A stretch of DNA of 64,000 bases from an uncultured Flavobacteriaceae bacterium (GTDB lineage: Bacteria > Bacteroidota > Bacteroidia > Flavobacteriales > Flavobacteriaceae): positions 159,313-223,312 of the forward strand of contig CANMFQ010000008.1 in assembly GCA_947497145.1 (NCBI GenBank). Direction: 5' to 3'. A model generated the notes under the pieces. It worked only from the letters and a program-made list of their open reading frames with translations, searched no databases and was not told where the DNA came from. The translations under genes were made by a program, and so were the position numbers. Shown one piece after another: positions 19,110 to 28,625 of this stretch (its first letter is position 1; each line of letters begins with the position of its first letter).

Positions 19110-19365
19110 TTGTGTATCTATACCCAATTATATTTTCATATTGAGTTCACAGTAAAAGGCAGACAAAACCATATTTCAAAAGAATGGAAGGATGAATTAT
19201 ACAAATACATCTCGGGCATTACATTATCGCTAATAAAAATCAAAAATTGTAAACGGCATACCAAATCACATTTATTTATTGATAGGAACAAAACCGACGT
19301 GTTATTTATCAGATTTGGTGCGAGATTTCAAACTTACGGAGCTTAAAATAAATAAAGTGCTATAG
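19110..19365 (+). pseudogene. Degraded IS200/IS605-type TnpA transposase remnant
   Basis: Translating from about 19110 gives YTQLYFHIEFTVKGRQNHIS, then KEWKDELYKYISGI, the start of an IS200-type Y1 transposase. The match then shifts frame and resumes as NGIPNHIYLLIGTKPTCYLS and DLVRDFK before a TAG at 19363. The family's HUH motif (H-I-H) reads HIY here, so the metal site is lost. The catalytic Tyr half of the protein is absent. The left part of the element is truncated too. It is an old insertion scar between two minus-strand genes. Confidence 0.8.
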
Positions 19366-19384
19366 ACTGGAAGTATACAGAGAC

Positions 19385-19981
19385 TTATTTCTTCAAAAAT
19401 ATTCCAAACAATTCACGGTCTTTTCTCGGTGGAATTGAATTGTAGCACCTTGTTAAAGTTTTTGTTTTAAAATAGGGTGATAAATATTTTAAATACAGAT
19501 TTTTATCTCCTCCAAAAGGACGTTCTTTCATATTGTTTGTTAATGGAAAATCAAACCAAACACCTACCAGTTTTCCGTTTGGTTGTAGTAGCTTCGCCAT
19601 CTGTTTTGCATAGGCATTTCTATTGGCATCTGTGGGAACAAAGGAGCAGAAAAAGGTTTGTTCTAAAATGAGATCATAGGTAGCTTTGTGGGTGAAAAAA
19701 TCTTCTAAAAGTAACTGCGATTTTGGAAAGTCAGGATTCCGTTTTTGAAATTGTTCTAAAGGAGCGGCAGCAATATCTAACACATACACATTTTTAAATC
19801 CTTGTTGCCATAAATATTCAGCCTCATAGCCATTACCAGCACCTGGTATTAGAATAGCTATGTTTTTATTGGTTAGCTGGTCTATATAGTTTTTTAGTGG
19901 CGTAGAGGGGTAGCCAATGTTCCATCCAGTTTGGTTTTCTTGGTAACGTTTTGTCCAATATGCTTGCTCTTCACTATTCAT
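19385..19981 (-). CDS. SAM-dependent methyltransferase, TPMT-like family
   Basis: The protein has 198 residues. The start W(T)KRYQENQTGWNIGYPSTP is typical of thiopurine methyltransferase-like proteins. The SAM-binding glycine loop is ILIPGAGNGYEAEYLW, and LEQTFFCSF and PPRKDRELFGIFLKK complete the fold. Known members methylate thiol, selenium, tellurium or halide compounds; the substrate here is not known. Its ATG overlaps the stop of the upstream amidohydrolase by 4 bp (ATGA), so it is translationally coupled and last in the operon running leftward from 23434. Confidence 0.87.
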   Translation of the reverse strand: MNSEEQAYWTKRYQENQTGWNIGYPSTPLKNYIDQLTNKNIAILIPGAGNGYEAEYLWQQGFKNVYVLDIAAAPLEQFQKRNPDFPKSQLLLEDFFTHKATYDLILEQTFFCSFVPTDANRNAYAKQMAKLLQPNGKLVGVWFDFPLTNNMKERPFGGDKNLYLKYLSPYFKTKTLTRCYNSIPPRKDRELFGIFLKK

Positions 19982-21228
19982 TGCTTGTAAATTACGCCGT
20001 CTTTCATAACAAAATTCACTTTTCGCATTTGGCTAATATTTGCTGTGGGGTTTCCTTGTACAGCAATAATATCGGCAAGAAAACCTTTTTGTAAACGTCC
20101 TAAATTTTCTAGATGAAAGACGTTGGCATTTACTGAGGTAGCTGCTTTTAACACTGCTAAAACAGGCATTCCATAGGCAGCCATCATTTCCAATTCTCTG
20201 TAATTTTCTCCGTGGGTAAATACCCCAACATCACCTCCAAAAAGAATAGTTACACCAGATGCTAAAGCGGCTTTAAAGGATTTTTTCTTTGCTATAATTC
20301 TTTCCGGCTCTGGGTCACTTCCTTTTTTCCAGCCTTTGTATTGCATTATTGCGTCACCAGCAGCTAGCGTAGGGCATAGGGCTACTCCCTTTTCTTTCAT
20401 CTGTTTAAAAATGGCTAAGGTACCACCATCACCATGCTCAATGGTTTCTACACCAGCATTAATAGCGCGGCGCATACCTTCAGGAGTGCTAGCATGGGCA
20501 ACCACATACTTACCTGCGCTAGTTGCTGTGGCTACAATGGCATTAATTTCTTCTTGTAAAAAAGTGGGTTGCGAAGGCTCATCTTTTGCCCAGCGATAAT
20601 CGGCATAAATTTTTATCAAATTAGCGCCATTACCCATTTGTCTACGTGTTGTTTCAATGACATTGGCAACGCCACTGGCGGGCTCGGCTCCCAATGGCAC
20701 TTGTACTCCGTCATGAAATCCTTTTGGTCCATAAGCTCCTGTGGCAACAATTGCTGGTCCAGCTACCAACATACGCGGTCCTGGAATGATACCTTTGTCA
20801 ATCATCTTTTTTAAGTAAACATCCGTATAGCCAGCTCCTTCAGTGCCCAAGTCTCGGGTAGTAGTAATACCTGCTAAAAGTGATCTTTTGGCGTGTATGC
20901 TACCACGAATAGCCCTTTCTACAGGCGATTCTTTTAAAACTTGGTCATTCCATGGGGTTTCATTGTAGGGGTGTAGCAAGAGGTGTGAATGGCCTTCAAT
21001 CAAGCCAGGCATGAGGGTCATGCCTTTTAGTGAAATTGTTTTGGTGTTTTTTGGAAGTTGAATGCCTGTAGGTGCACCTACGTAGGTGATTTTATTACCT
21101 TCTACCAAAACTACCCATTGTTCATAAACCTTTTCTCCATCAAAAACACGATCAGGCACTAGCAGGGTTTGACTAAAGGATGCAAAACTGACGATAAGAA
21201 AAAGTATAAAGGTGATTTTTAATTTCAT
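19978..21228 (-). CDS. Secreted amidohydrolase (imidazolonepropionase-like)
   Basis: The protein has 416 residues with signal peptide MKLKITFILFLIVSFASFSQ. It has a metal-dependent amidohydrolase TIM barrel: the metal motif GHSHLLLHP (H-x-H), the later LIKIYADYRW with a candidate bridging Lys, AHASTPEG, IEHGDGG and FGGDVGVF with the final Asp. A C-terminal beta cap ends in MKDGVIYKQ. This clade includes Xaa-Pro dipeptidases and aryldialkylphosphatase-like enzymes. The substrate is probably an N-acyl or peptide amide in the periplasm. It is a paralog of the next gene upstream (21238-22647) with 9 bp between them. Confidence 0.88.
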   Translation of the reverse strand: MKLKITFILFLIVSFASFSQTLLVPDRVFDGEKVYEQWVVLVEGNKITYVGAPTGIQLPKNTKTISLKGMTLMPGLIEGHSHLLLHPYNETPWNDQVLKESPVERAIRGSIHAKRSLLAGITTTRDLGTEGAGYTDVYLKKMIDKGIIPGPRMLVAGPAIVATGAYGPKGFHDGVQVPLGAEPASGVANVIETTRRQMGNGANLIKIYADYRWAKDEPSQPTFLQEEINAIVATATSAGKYVVAHASTPEGMRRAINAGVETIEHGDGGTLAIFKQMKEKGVALCPTLAAGDAIMQYKGWKKGSDPEPERIIAKKKSFKAALASGVTILFGGDVGVFTHGENYRELEMMAAYGMPVLAVLKAATSVNANVFHLENLGRLQKGFLADIIAVQGNPTANISQMRKVNFVMKDGVIYKQ

Positions 21229-21237
21229 ATTGTAGTA

Positions 21238-22647
21238 TTAATGTTGAATGGCGTTTTGTAACAAGGAGGCTAATTCAGTAGCGGTATGGACATCATTTTT
21301 TTGAATAACAGCATGAATTTTTTGCGTATTTGTAATGTTTTCTAGGGGATTAGCATCAAGTACAACTAAATCGGCAATTTTGCCTTCAGCAACTAGCCCA
21401 TAATCGGCATCTTGTTTTAGAAATTTCGCCCCGTTATAAGCCGATGTTTTTAATGCTTCTAATGGCGAAATACCACTGATAACCATTTGTTCTAGTTCTT
21501 TGTGCAATGAAATTCCGGGGTAGGTGTATGAATTGTAAGCGCCACTATCTGAGCCTGCTAATAAGTTAACACCAGCCTCATTAAGTGTCTTAGTAAGTGT
21601 GCCAAAAAACTGCTCTACAGCTTTTCCGTTGGCAATGGCTTGCGCTGAAGAATTTTTCATTCTATTGATGCGTCCTTCATAGGTTTTTACAATGCCATTG
21701 CCCATATATTTTAAATATGAATCGTGGGTATGGTCAGTTTCATCAAGCTTGCTTAAAACTTGACCAATATGCAAGGTAGGCACCACAAAAACTTGCTTCT
21801 TTTTTAGGTTAGAAAACGTTTTTTGAGCAATTGTATCATTATAATGCGTCATGAGTAGGGGCATGGCATCCCAAAAACCAATGACCTTTTCTTTCATTTG
21901 TTGCGTGACTTCTTTTTCGTTAGCAGCACAACCCTTCATGATGTAATACAGATGCTCTATAGCATCAATACCTGTATCTACTACCTGATTTAATTCGACA
22001 GTAAACGGCATATGTCCAGATGTAATTAGACCTCTTTTTTCGGCTTCGGCAATGGTTTTTAAATACACATCGCCAGAAATTTTACTGTCATATATTTTTG
22101 CAAAATCAACGGGAATGCGTTCAAGAGAATCTAAAGCTTTTTGAATACTAGCTTCATCTGTTACTTCAAGTGAACCTGCCCAAGTAGCTTGATTGCCATC
22201 AATTTTAGGTCCAGAGGTGAAGATGGTAGGCCCTGTAAGCGTTCCAGATGAAATTTGCTTTCTCCAATCTAAAACCGCTGTTGTTAGGTCTCCACCAGCA
22301 TCACGTACAGTAGTAATTCCGTTGGCTATAAATAGCTTTAAAAAATTCTTGTTGGCTTCAATTAGGGTATCGCCACCTCTAAAATGTACATGGTTGTCCC
22401 AAAAACCGGGTACAATGTATTTGTCTGTGGCATCAATGGTTTTACTCGCCTTAAAGCTAAAGGAGGAAGCGACGGGGGTAATCTTTTTTATCCTTCCATC
22501 AGAGATGAAAATATTCTTTTTGGTACTATTTCCTGTTTCTAAATCAATAACATTTCCGTTAGCAATTAGCAGGTCATAATGTGTTGATTTTTTCGCAGTG
22601 CAAGCAAAAAATAGGATAACAACTAAAAAAACATAAAGGTTTCGCAT
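21238..22647 (-). CDS. Amidohydrolase, lipoprotein
   Basis: The protein has 469 residues with lipoprotein signal MRNLYVFLVVILFFA-C. An amidohydrolase beta cap (YDLLIANGNVIDLETG) comes first. Then come DNHVHFRGG (H-x-H), VDFAKIYDS with the candidate carbamylated Lys, SGHMPF, IEHLYY and LAGSDSGAYN with the last metal Asp. The C-terminus (GKIADLVVLDANPLENI) is characteristic. It is likely a surface or periplasmic hydrolase of cyclic or linear amides. It is encoded directly upstream of a second amidohydrolase of a different subgroup, and 19 bp downstream of a CDP-alcohol transferase gene. Confidence 0.88.
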   Translation of the reverse strand: MRNLYVFLVVILFFACTAKKSTHYDLLIANGNVIDLETGNSTKKNIFISDGRIKKITPVASSFSFKASKTIDATDKYIVPGFWDNHVHFRGGDTLIEANKNFLKLFIANGITTVRDAGGDLTTAVLDWRKQISSGTLTGPTIFTSGPKIDGNQATWAGSLEVTDEASIQKALDSLERIPVDFAKIYDSKISGDVYLKTIAEAEKRGLITSGHMPFTVELNQVVDTGIDAIEHLYYIMKGCAANEKEVTQQMKEKVIGFWDAMPLLMTHYNDTIAQKTFSNLKKKQVFVVPTLHIGQVLSKLDETDHTHDSYLKYMGNGIVKTYEGRINRMKNSSAQAIANGKAVEQFFGTLTKTLNEAGVNLLAGSDSGAYNSYTYPGISLHKELEQMVISGISPLEALKTSAYNGAKFLKQDADYGLVAEGKIADLVVLDANPLENITNTQKIHAVIQKNDVHTATELASLLQNAIQH

Positions 22648-22666
22648 GGACGAAAAATACTAAAAA

Positions 22667-23434
22667 TTATGGGTTTATCAATCTGCGAATACCTATAAAT
22701 ACCAGTATTAAAAAAGAGTATGCGATAAAAAAGGGAATAATATAAGGTAAAAGGTTTAGCATCAGCATGATTGCAATGAGTAATAATTGAAAGCCTAAGC
22801 CAAAGCCTGAGATAATGGTCATAAACCAACGGGGTAAATTATTGGCGGTAACAGCATCTTTGTCTAAGTGATAAATAAGCTTGTCAAAAACCCCATAACA
22901 GAGTTTATATACCTTAAATAGTATAGTTACATTTCGCTGTTTTTCTCCCTTCAATGCTGTAGGTACGTCGTTTTCAAAAATTCTACTTGTAGTGTCGCCA
23001 TTATGTTTGTTTCTTAAAATAACATAGTAGTAATTGTAAAGCGTACCTTGCAACTGAAGTCCAAAAAAAGCGAGTAAGGTGTATGTAATGGCACCATCAC
23101 TGATATAGCATATGGTAAGAAATAACAATAGATTTAGGATAATATCAGAAATGGAGTCTAGATACCTACCTGTATATGAGGGGGTGTTTTTTACGCGAGC
23201 CAATTCTCCGTCGGCGGCATCTAAAATTGATTTAAGTATGAGGAAGAAAGCTGCGGCAAAATAATAAGTTTTAAAAATACAAGCAATAGCAATTAATCCC
23301 GAAATAACAAAGGCAATAGTGACATGAACAGGGGTTAAGGATGTGTTTTTTAAGGCGTTTGCAATAATTTTTGCTATTGGTCTTCCGTAGTCTGATAAGT
23401 CTAAGAACTTATTATGCTTAGGTAATTTTGACAT
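22667..23434 (-). CDS. CDP-alcohol phosphatidyltransferase family protein
   Basis: The protein has 255 residues and about six TM segments. The family signature is complete: D72-A-A-D75-G76-x2-A79-R80-x8-G89-x3-D93-x3-D97. The enzyme transfers the phospho-lipid head group from a CDP-activated donor to an alcohol in the inner membrane. Whether it makes phosphatidylglycerol-phosphate, an inositol lipid or another polar lipid is not clear from sequence. It is the first gene of the operon 23434-19385. Confidence 0.88.
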   Translation of the reverse strand: MSKLPKHNKFLDLSDYGRPIAKIIANALKNTSLTPVHVTIAFVISGLIAIACIFKTYYFAAAFFLILKSILDAADGELARVKNTPSYTGRYLDSISDIILNLLLFLTICYISDGAITYTLLAFFGLQLQGTLYNYYYVILRNKHNGDTTSRIFENDVPTALKGEKQRNVTILFKVYKLCYGVFDKLIYHLDKDAVTANNLPRWFMTIISGFGLGFQLLLIAIMLMLNLLPYIIPFFIAYSFLILVFIGIRRLINP

Positions 23435-23596
23435 TTTTTAGAGGTGTTCTTGAAGAAAACCAGTAACGATAACACGTTAGCCTAGTACACCCCTAAGAAC
23501 AAGCACAAAGATAATCCTAAATTTTCTAATGGCGGTTGTATCTATCTTCCTACCATTTTATCGAGCTGTAAATTTACTCCATAGCTAATGATTGAC

Positions 23597-24172
23597 CTAC
23601 CTGGTATTTCTGCCTTTTATGTTTGCTGCACACAATCTAATAATTTCTGCAATGCGTTTTTGCCGGGTTTCTTCTCGTTTGGCTTGATGCAACCAATACA
23701 AATAACTTTTCCGTTGTCCTTTAGTAAAATTTTGATAATTTTTGAACGCACTTTCATTTGTTGAAAAAGCTTCTTTTAAATCTTGAGGAATAATCCCATC
23801 TTCTACAGCATCTAAAGCAGTCCAAGAGCCATCTTTTATAGCATTATTAATTTTTTTAAGTCCACTTTCATGCATTAATCCTTGTTCTTTTAGCACATTG
23901 ATATAATTTTTGTTGACCCTACTCCAAACACTTTTTTTGTTCCTTGGGCAAAAGTATTGCCTTCGCTTACCATCACCTAAGCTTTTTACGGTACTATCAA
24001 TCCACCCATAACACAGCGCAACTTTCACAGCTTCTTCCCAGCGCATACTTTCTTTGGGGTGGTCTATTTTATAAAAAATAAGATAAATACCTGAGGTTTG
24101 TTCGTGATGCTCCTGTAACCATTCTCGCCATTCATTTTGATTTTTAAAATAATAGGTAGCTATTTTGTCCAT
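23597..24172 (-). CDS. YdeI/OmpD-associated family protein
   Basis: The protein has 191 residues. The motif block WREWLQEHHEQTSGIYLIF, then KVALCYGWIDSTVKSLGD, RRQYFCPRNKKSVWSRVN, and a Lys-rich tail SYLYWLHQAKREETRQKRI match the YdeI/OmpD-associated proteins. Some members are named for bacteriocin protection; the biochemical role is not established. It is monocistronic with 162 bp between it and the CDP-alcohol transferase gene, and it is divergent from the ThuA fusion gene. Confidence 0.85.
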   Translation of the reverse strand: MDKIATYYFKNQNEWREWLQEHHEQTSGIYLIFYKIDHPKESMRWEEAVKVALCYGWIDSTVKSLGDGKRRQYFCPRNKKSVWSRVNKNYINVLKEQGLMHESGLKKINNAIKDGSWTALDAVEDGIIPQDLKEAFSTNESAFKNYQNFTKGQRKSYLYWLHQAKREETRQKRIAEIIRLCAANIKGRNTR

Positions 24173-24315
24173 TTTTTAAGGATATGTCTCTTTTTTCTAA
24201 AATTAAAACAATCTTTTAAGACTATTGCTGCACATTCAATATGAATTGTCTATTTTTAAAAGCTAATTTTTACAAATAGTAAATTTCTCAATTACAAATA
24301 CCAAAAAAATAATAC

Positions 24316-27300
24316 ATGAAAAAAAGTATTTTCGCCCTAACTATTCTGTTTGGATTGTTACTATCAAGTTGTGCCAATAAACGAGAAGGTAAACCAAAGG
24401 TCTTAGTGTTTTCTAAAACTATGGGATATAAACATGCATCAATACCCACAGGAATAGCGGCCATACAAAAGCTCGGTATGGAAAATGGGTTTGAGGTTGA
24501 TACGACTAAAAATGCAGCCTTGTTTAATGAAGAAAATTTAAAACAATACGCTGCTATTGTTTTTTTAAGTACCACCATGAATATACTAGACCATAAACAA
24601 GAAGCAGCTTTTGAGCGCTATATTCAAGCTGGAGGTGGTTTTGTAGGTGTGCATGCTGCTGCCGATACAGAGTATGATTGGGGTTGGTATACTAAATTGG
24701 TGGGGGCACAATTTTTAAGTCATCCCTCTGGTACGCCCGAAGCTGATTTTATTATCAAAGACACTAATTTTGGTGCAACCAAGCATTTTACAAATACCGT
24801 TTGGCACCGCTCTGATGAGTTGTATAATTATAAAAAAATAAATCCTGATGTACATGTTTTAATGACACTAGATGAGGCCACTTATGAAGGGGGCAAAAAT
24901 GGAGATTTTCATCCCATATCATGGTACCATGAGTTTGATGGAGGTAGGGCTTTTTATACAGGCGCAGGTCATACTGATGAAAGTTATAGCGAACCTGATT
25001 TTTTGAAACATTTACTAGGAGGAATACAGTATGCTATTGGTGAGAATCTTGTCTTAGATTATAGCAAGGCTACTACACAAATACCGCCAGATATTGACCG
25101 TTTTTCTAAGGTAGTTTTGAGTGAAGGTGCTTTTTTTGAGCCTACAGAAATGACCATTCTTCCTAATAATGATGTTTTAATTGGGCAGCGTCGTGGTGAG
25201 ATAATGCGTTATAATGCTGCTACAAAAGAAATTACAGAAGTTGCCAAGTTTGATGTATATCATAAAACACTGCACACGCCTGGCGTAAATGCAGAAGAAG
25301 GTTTAATGGGGCTTCAAAAAGACCCAAATTATGAAACAAACCATTGGATCTATGTGTATTATGCCCCTACAGGTGATGAAGAAGTAAACAGGTTATCACG
25401 ATTTAAGTATGTTGATGGTAATTTTGATATGGCCTCAGAGCAGCAGATTTTAGATGTATATTCTCAACGTGAAATTTGCTGTCATACAGCAGGTTCTATT
25501 GCCTTTGGAGGGGATGGATTGTTATATCTATCTACAGGTGATAATGCAACGCCATTTAATGAAAAAGGGGTGAAATATGTAAATAATGGGTATGCACCAC
25601 TTAATGATTTACCAGGAAAGCAACAATATGATGCGCGACGCTCCTCGGGTAATACCAATGATTTACGGGGTAAAATTTTACGTATTAGGGTAAATGAAGA
25701 TGGTAGCTACGATATACCTGAGGGGAATTTATTTCCTGTAGGTACTGAAAAAACACGTCCTGAAATTTATACAATGGGGCATCGTAATCCGTATCGTATT
25801 TCAGTAGATTCAAAACGAGGCTACGTGTATTGGGGAGATGTAGGTCCCGATGCGAGAGAAGATGATATTCCTGTTCGTGGACCAAGAGGATATGATGAAA
25901 TGAATCAAGCTCGCAAGGCAGGTAATTTTGGGTGGCCATTATTTATTGCAGATAACAAGCCGTATGTTGATTATGATTATGAAACAGGGGAAAGTGGAAT
26001 TACATTTGATCCAGAAAAACCCATTAATGATTCAAAAAACAATACGGGTTTACGGGTACTACCACCAGCACAACCTGCCTATGCATATTATCCTTATGTG
26101 GAAACTTCAGAATTTCCTCAAGTAGGGACAGGAGGAAGAAATGCAATGGCAGGCCCCACCTATTATTCTGACCAATTTGAGAATGGTGGAGGTTTACCAA
26201 GTTATTACGATGGTAAAGTTATCATATATGATTGGATGCGTGGCTGGATGAAAGCAATTACCTTGTTTAAAGATGGCAGTGTAAACAAGATGGAGCCCTT
26301 TGCTTCAGATATCAACGTGAATAATTTAATTGATATGGAACTTGGGCCAGATGGGCGCCTTTATTTACTAGAATATGGTAGCGGTTGGTTTTCTGCCAAT
26401 GATGATTCTGGCTTAAGCTATGTTGATTTTAATGGGGGTAATCGTCCGCCTGTAATTGAAGACATGAAAGTAGACCGTACATCAGGTAAACTCCCACTTA
26501 CTATAAATGCGAGTATTTCTGCAATGGACAGAGAAAATGATGCCATAAGCTATGAATGGGATTTAGGAAATGGGGAAACTAAAGAAACAACAGCACCCAA
26601 AATTTCATATATCTATGCCAAGGCAGGTGAGTATAAAATTTCTGTAAAGGCTATAGATGCCGCAGGAGCAGCTACCAAGAGTGATATGGTTTCTATAGTT
26701 GCTGGAAACTCAAGACCTGAGGTGAAAATAGCTGTCACAGGCGGTAATTCTTCTTTTTATGTACCTGGACAGCCTGTGAATTATGAAGTTTCTGTTGTAG
26801 ATGCTGAAAGTAAAAAAATTGACCCTTCTAATATTTTTGTGTCTGTAGATTATTTAGAGGGAATGGATAAGGTAGCCATGTCATTAGGGCACCAGCAGGT
26901 TTCTGCAATCATTACAGGAAAAGCTTTGACGCAAGCTATGGATTGTAAAACATGTCATAAAGAAGTGGAGGCTTCTATTGGACCAAATTATACAGCTATT
27001 GCTAAAAAATATAAGGATGATAAAAAAGCAATGGCGTATTTACAAAAGAAGATTGTAGCTGGAGGCTCTGGTGTATGGGGAGAAGTAACCATGCCAGCAC
27101 ACCCAACAGTAACTGCTGATGAAACGCGACAAATAGCAACGTATATTCTTTCGTTAGCGAGGAAAAATGATGCCAAACCTTCATTGCCTCCAAAAGGGAT
27201 GGTGAAAGCAGAAACGACCTCTCCTGATAATTTGATGGTACTGACTGCTAGTTATACCGATAATGGAGCAGAAGGTACTATTCCGTTAACGGGTGCTGCT

Positions 27301-27708
27301 TCTATCGCTTTGCCAAGTAATACCTTGAAATTTTCAGAAGAAACAAAAACAAAAAATATGATGCCGATAGTGTTTGGAGGTATGGATTTGTTAGTGCTTT
27401 CAGGAAAGGAAGGATGGTTAACTTTTGAAGCTATAGACTTATCTGGAGTGAGAAGTATTGAAGTAGCCGCAGGATGGCAAGAAGCACCAAAAACAGCTTA
27501 TAATTTTGAAGTGCATTTAGATGCTCCTGATGGTAAACTTATAGGTAAAGGTAGTATTGCACAGCCAGCAACAGGAACAAATGGTGCTATCGCAAAAATA
27601 CCCTTAACAGTTAAATTGAATAAAAAGGTAGATATTTTTATTACCTATGCTGTTGAATCAGGTAAAGAACCTGGGCAAGTAGCTTTAAAAGATGTTACCT
27701 TTAAATAA
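24316..27708 (+). CDS. ThuA - PQQ sugar dehydrogenase - PKD - cytochrome c - CBM-like fusion lipoprotein
   Basis: The protein has 1130 residues with lipoprotein signal MKKSIFALTILFGLLLSS-C. Modules in order: ThuA-like domain about 30-240 (LVFSKTMGYKHASIPTG, GGGFVGVHAAADTEYDW, YTGAGHTDES); a six-bladed PQQ-type sugar/sorbosone dehydrogenase propeller about 255-700 (TPGVNAEEGLMGL, GHRNPYRISVD); a PKD domain about 715-795 (SYEWDLGNGE); class I cytochrome c about 860-960 with heme site CKTCH at 877-881 and a candidate axial Met at 926; and a CBM6-like beta sandwich about 985-1130. It likely oxidises sugars in the periplasm and passes electrons through its own heme. The modules recur in Bacteroidota, and the exact substrate is unknown. 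Confidence 0.9.
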   Translation: MKKSIFALTILFGLLLSSCANKREGKPKVLVFSKTMGYKHASIPTGIAAIQKLGMENGFEVDTTKNAALFNEENLKQYAAIVFLSTTMNILDHKQEAAFERYIQAGGGFVGVHAAADTEYDWGWYTKLVGAQFLSHPSGTPEADFIIKDTNFGATKHFTNTVWHRSDELYNYKKINPDVHVLMTLDEATYEGGKNGDFHPISWYHEFDGGRAFYTGAGHTDESYSEPDFLKHLLGGIQYAIGENLVLDYSKATTQIPPDIDRFSKVVLSEGAFFEPTEMTILPNNDVLIGQRRGEIMRYNAATKEITEVAKFDVYHKTLHTPGVNAEEGLMGLQKDPNYETNHWIYVYYAPTGDEEVNRLSRFKYVDGNFDMASEQQILDVYSQREICCHTAGSIAFGGDGLLYLSTGDNATPFNEKGVKYVNNGYAPLNDLPGKQQYDARRSSGNTNDLRGKILRIRVNEDGSYDIPEGNLFPVGTEKTRPEIYTMGHRNPYRISVDSKRGYVYWGDVGPDAREDDIPVRGPRGYDEMNQARKAGNFGWPLFIADNKPYVDYDYETGESGITFDPEKPINDSKNNTGLRVLPPAQPAYAYYPYVETSEFPQVGTGGRNAMAGPTYYSDQFENGGGLPSYYDGKVIIYDWMRGWMKAITLFKDGSVNKMEPFASDINVNNLIDMELGPDGRLYLLEYGSGWFSANDDSGLSYVDFNGGNRPPVIEDMKVDRTSGKLPLTINASISAMDRENDAISYEWDLGNGETKETTAPKISYIYAKAGEYKISVKAIDAAGAATKSDMVSIVAGNSRPEVKIAVTGGNSSFYVPGQPVNYEVSVVDAESKKIDPSNIFVSVDYLEGMDKVAMSLGHQQVSAIITGKALTQAMDCKTCHKEVEASIGPNYTAIAKKYKDDKKAMAYLQKKIVAGGSGVWGEVTMPAHPTVTADETRQIATYILSLARKNDAKPSLPPKGMVKAETTSPDNLMVLTASYTDNGAEGTIPLTGAASIALPSNTLKFSEETKTKNMMPIVFGGMDLLVLSGKEGWLTFEAIDLSGVRSIEVAAGWQEAPKTAYNFEVHLDAPDGKLIGKGSIAQPATGTNGAIAKIPLTVKLNKKVDIFITYAVESGKEPGQVALKDVTFK

Positions 27709-27789
27709 CAAATTATCATCTGAGTATTGGTAATGTACAAGTCTCTAAAACAGCGCTACAGATAAACTAAGAAAAGATTATAAGTTACT

Positions 27790-27821
27790 AAAAAGCATTC
27801 GTCTTTAGGCGGATGCTTTTT
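27790..27821 (+). terminator. Terminator after the ThuA fusion gene
   Basis: AAAAGCATTCGTC pairs with GGCGGATGCTTTT, including two G-U pairs, around TTTA, and it ends in a T-run. The rest of the 334-bp gap 27709-28042 holds no gene I can support. Confidence 0.75.
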
Positions 27822-28042
27822 ATTTGACAACACAGTTTTTAAAATGCTAACCGTATTAAAAAGGACTGACTGCAAGAGAAAAAGAACACAGACTTGTTCA
27901 TAGTCTTTTTTTTGGGCTCAATTTTGCTTTAACCTAGTTTTAGTTAGGTATTATGAGTTATAGTAGTGCATGTTTCTTAATGCTAGTTTAGCTATTTTTA
28001 GCTTAGGTTTATAAAAAAATATAGTACTGTTTAGAAAAATAT

Positions 28043-28621
28043 ATGATCACCAGCACCACAAAACGTTTTTGGTATGCCTTAGTATCTGTTTTTGCATTTA
28101 TGCTTCGTTATCGGTATTTGAAAAAATGGTTTTGGGCGCCACTTTTAATATTGGCTATTGGTGCAATTATTCCGCAGCAAATGATAATTCCTGTAAAGGG
28201 AGCGACTACTGCAAGTTGGAATAAAAATTCTTTTTGGGCTTATCCATGGGGGAGTTCAATTACACATAAAGGCATCGATATTTTTGCTAAAAAAGGAACT
28301 GATGTAATAAGTGCAACCCGTGGTATTGTTGTGTATACTTATGAGGGTGGAAAAGGAGGGAAGTCAGTAATGGTTTTAGGTCCTAAATGGCGTTTTCATT
28401 ATTATGCACACCTCAATGAGATAAAAACATTTTCATTAAAGCCCTTAAAACGAGGAGATGTTATAGGTACCGTAGGCGATACAGGAAATGCCAAAGGAAA
28501 ACCTCCGCATTTACATTATGCCATTACCTCACCTTTTCCATACCCAAAACTATATGATAGTGTTTCAGTACAAGGGTGGAAGCGTATGTTTTACTTAAAT
28601 CCTGATATTTGGTTGCGCTAG
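28043..28621 (+). CDS. M23 family metallopeptidase (LytM-type)
   Basis: The protein has 192 residues. It has one N-terminal TM anchor (about residues 33-50) and then a short linker. The LytM/peptidase M23 fold has zinc ligands H75 and D79 in THKGIDIF and H158 in PPHLHYA. The body between them (RGDVIGTVGDTGNAKGK) is canonical. It is likely a peptidoglycan endopeptidase or an inactive regulator of division amidases; the zinc residues visible suggest activity. It ends 4 bp from the convergent TolC gene. Confidence 0.9.
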   Translation: MITSTTKRFWYALVSVFAFMLRYRYLKKWFWAPLLILAIGAIIPQQMIIPVKGATTASWNKNSFWAYPWGSSITHKGIDIFAKKGTDVISATRGIVVYTYEGGKGGKSVMVLGPKWRFHYYAHLNEIKTFSLKPLKRGDVIGTVGDTGNAKGKPPHLHYAITSPFPYPKLYDSVSVQGWKRMFYLNPDIWLR

Positions 28622-28625
28622 TCCA

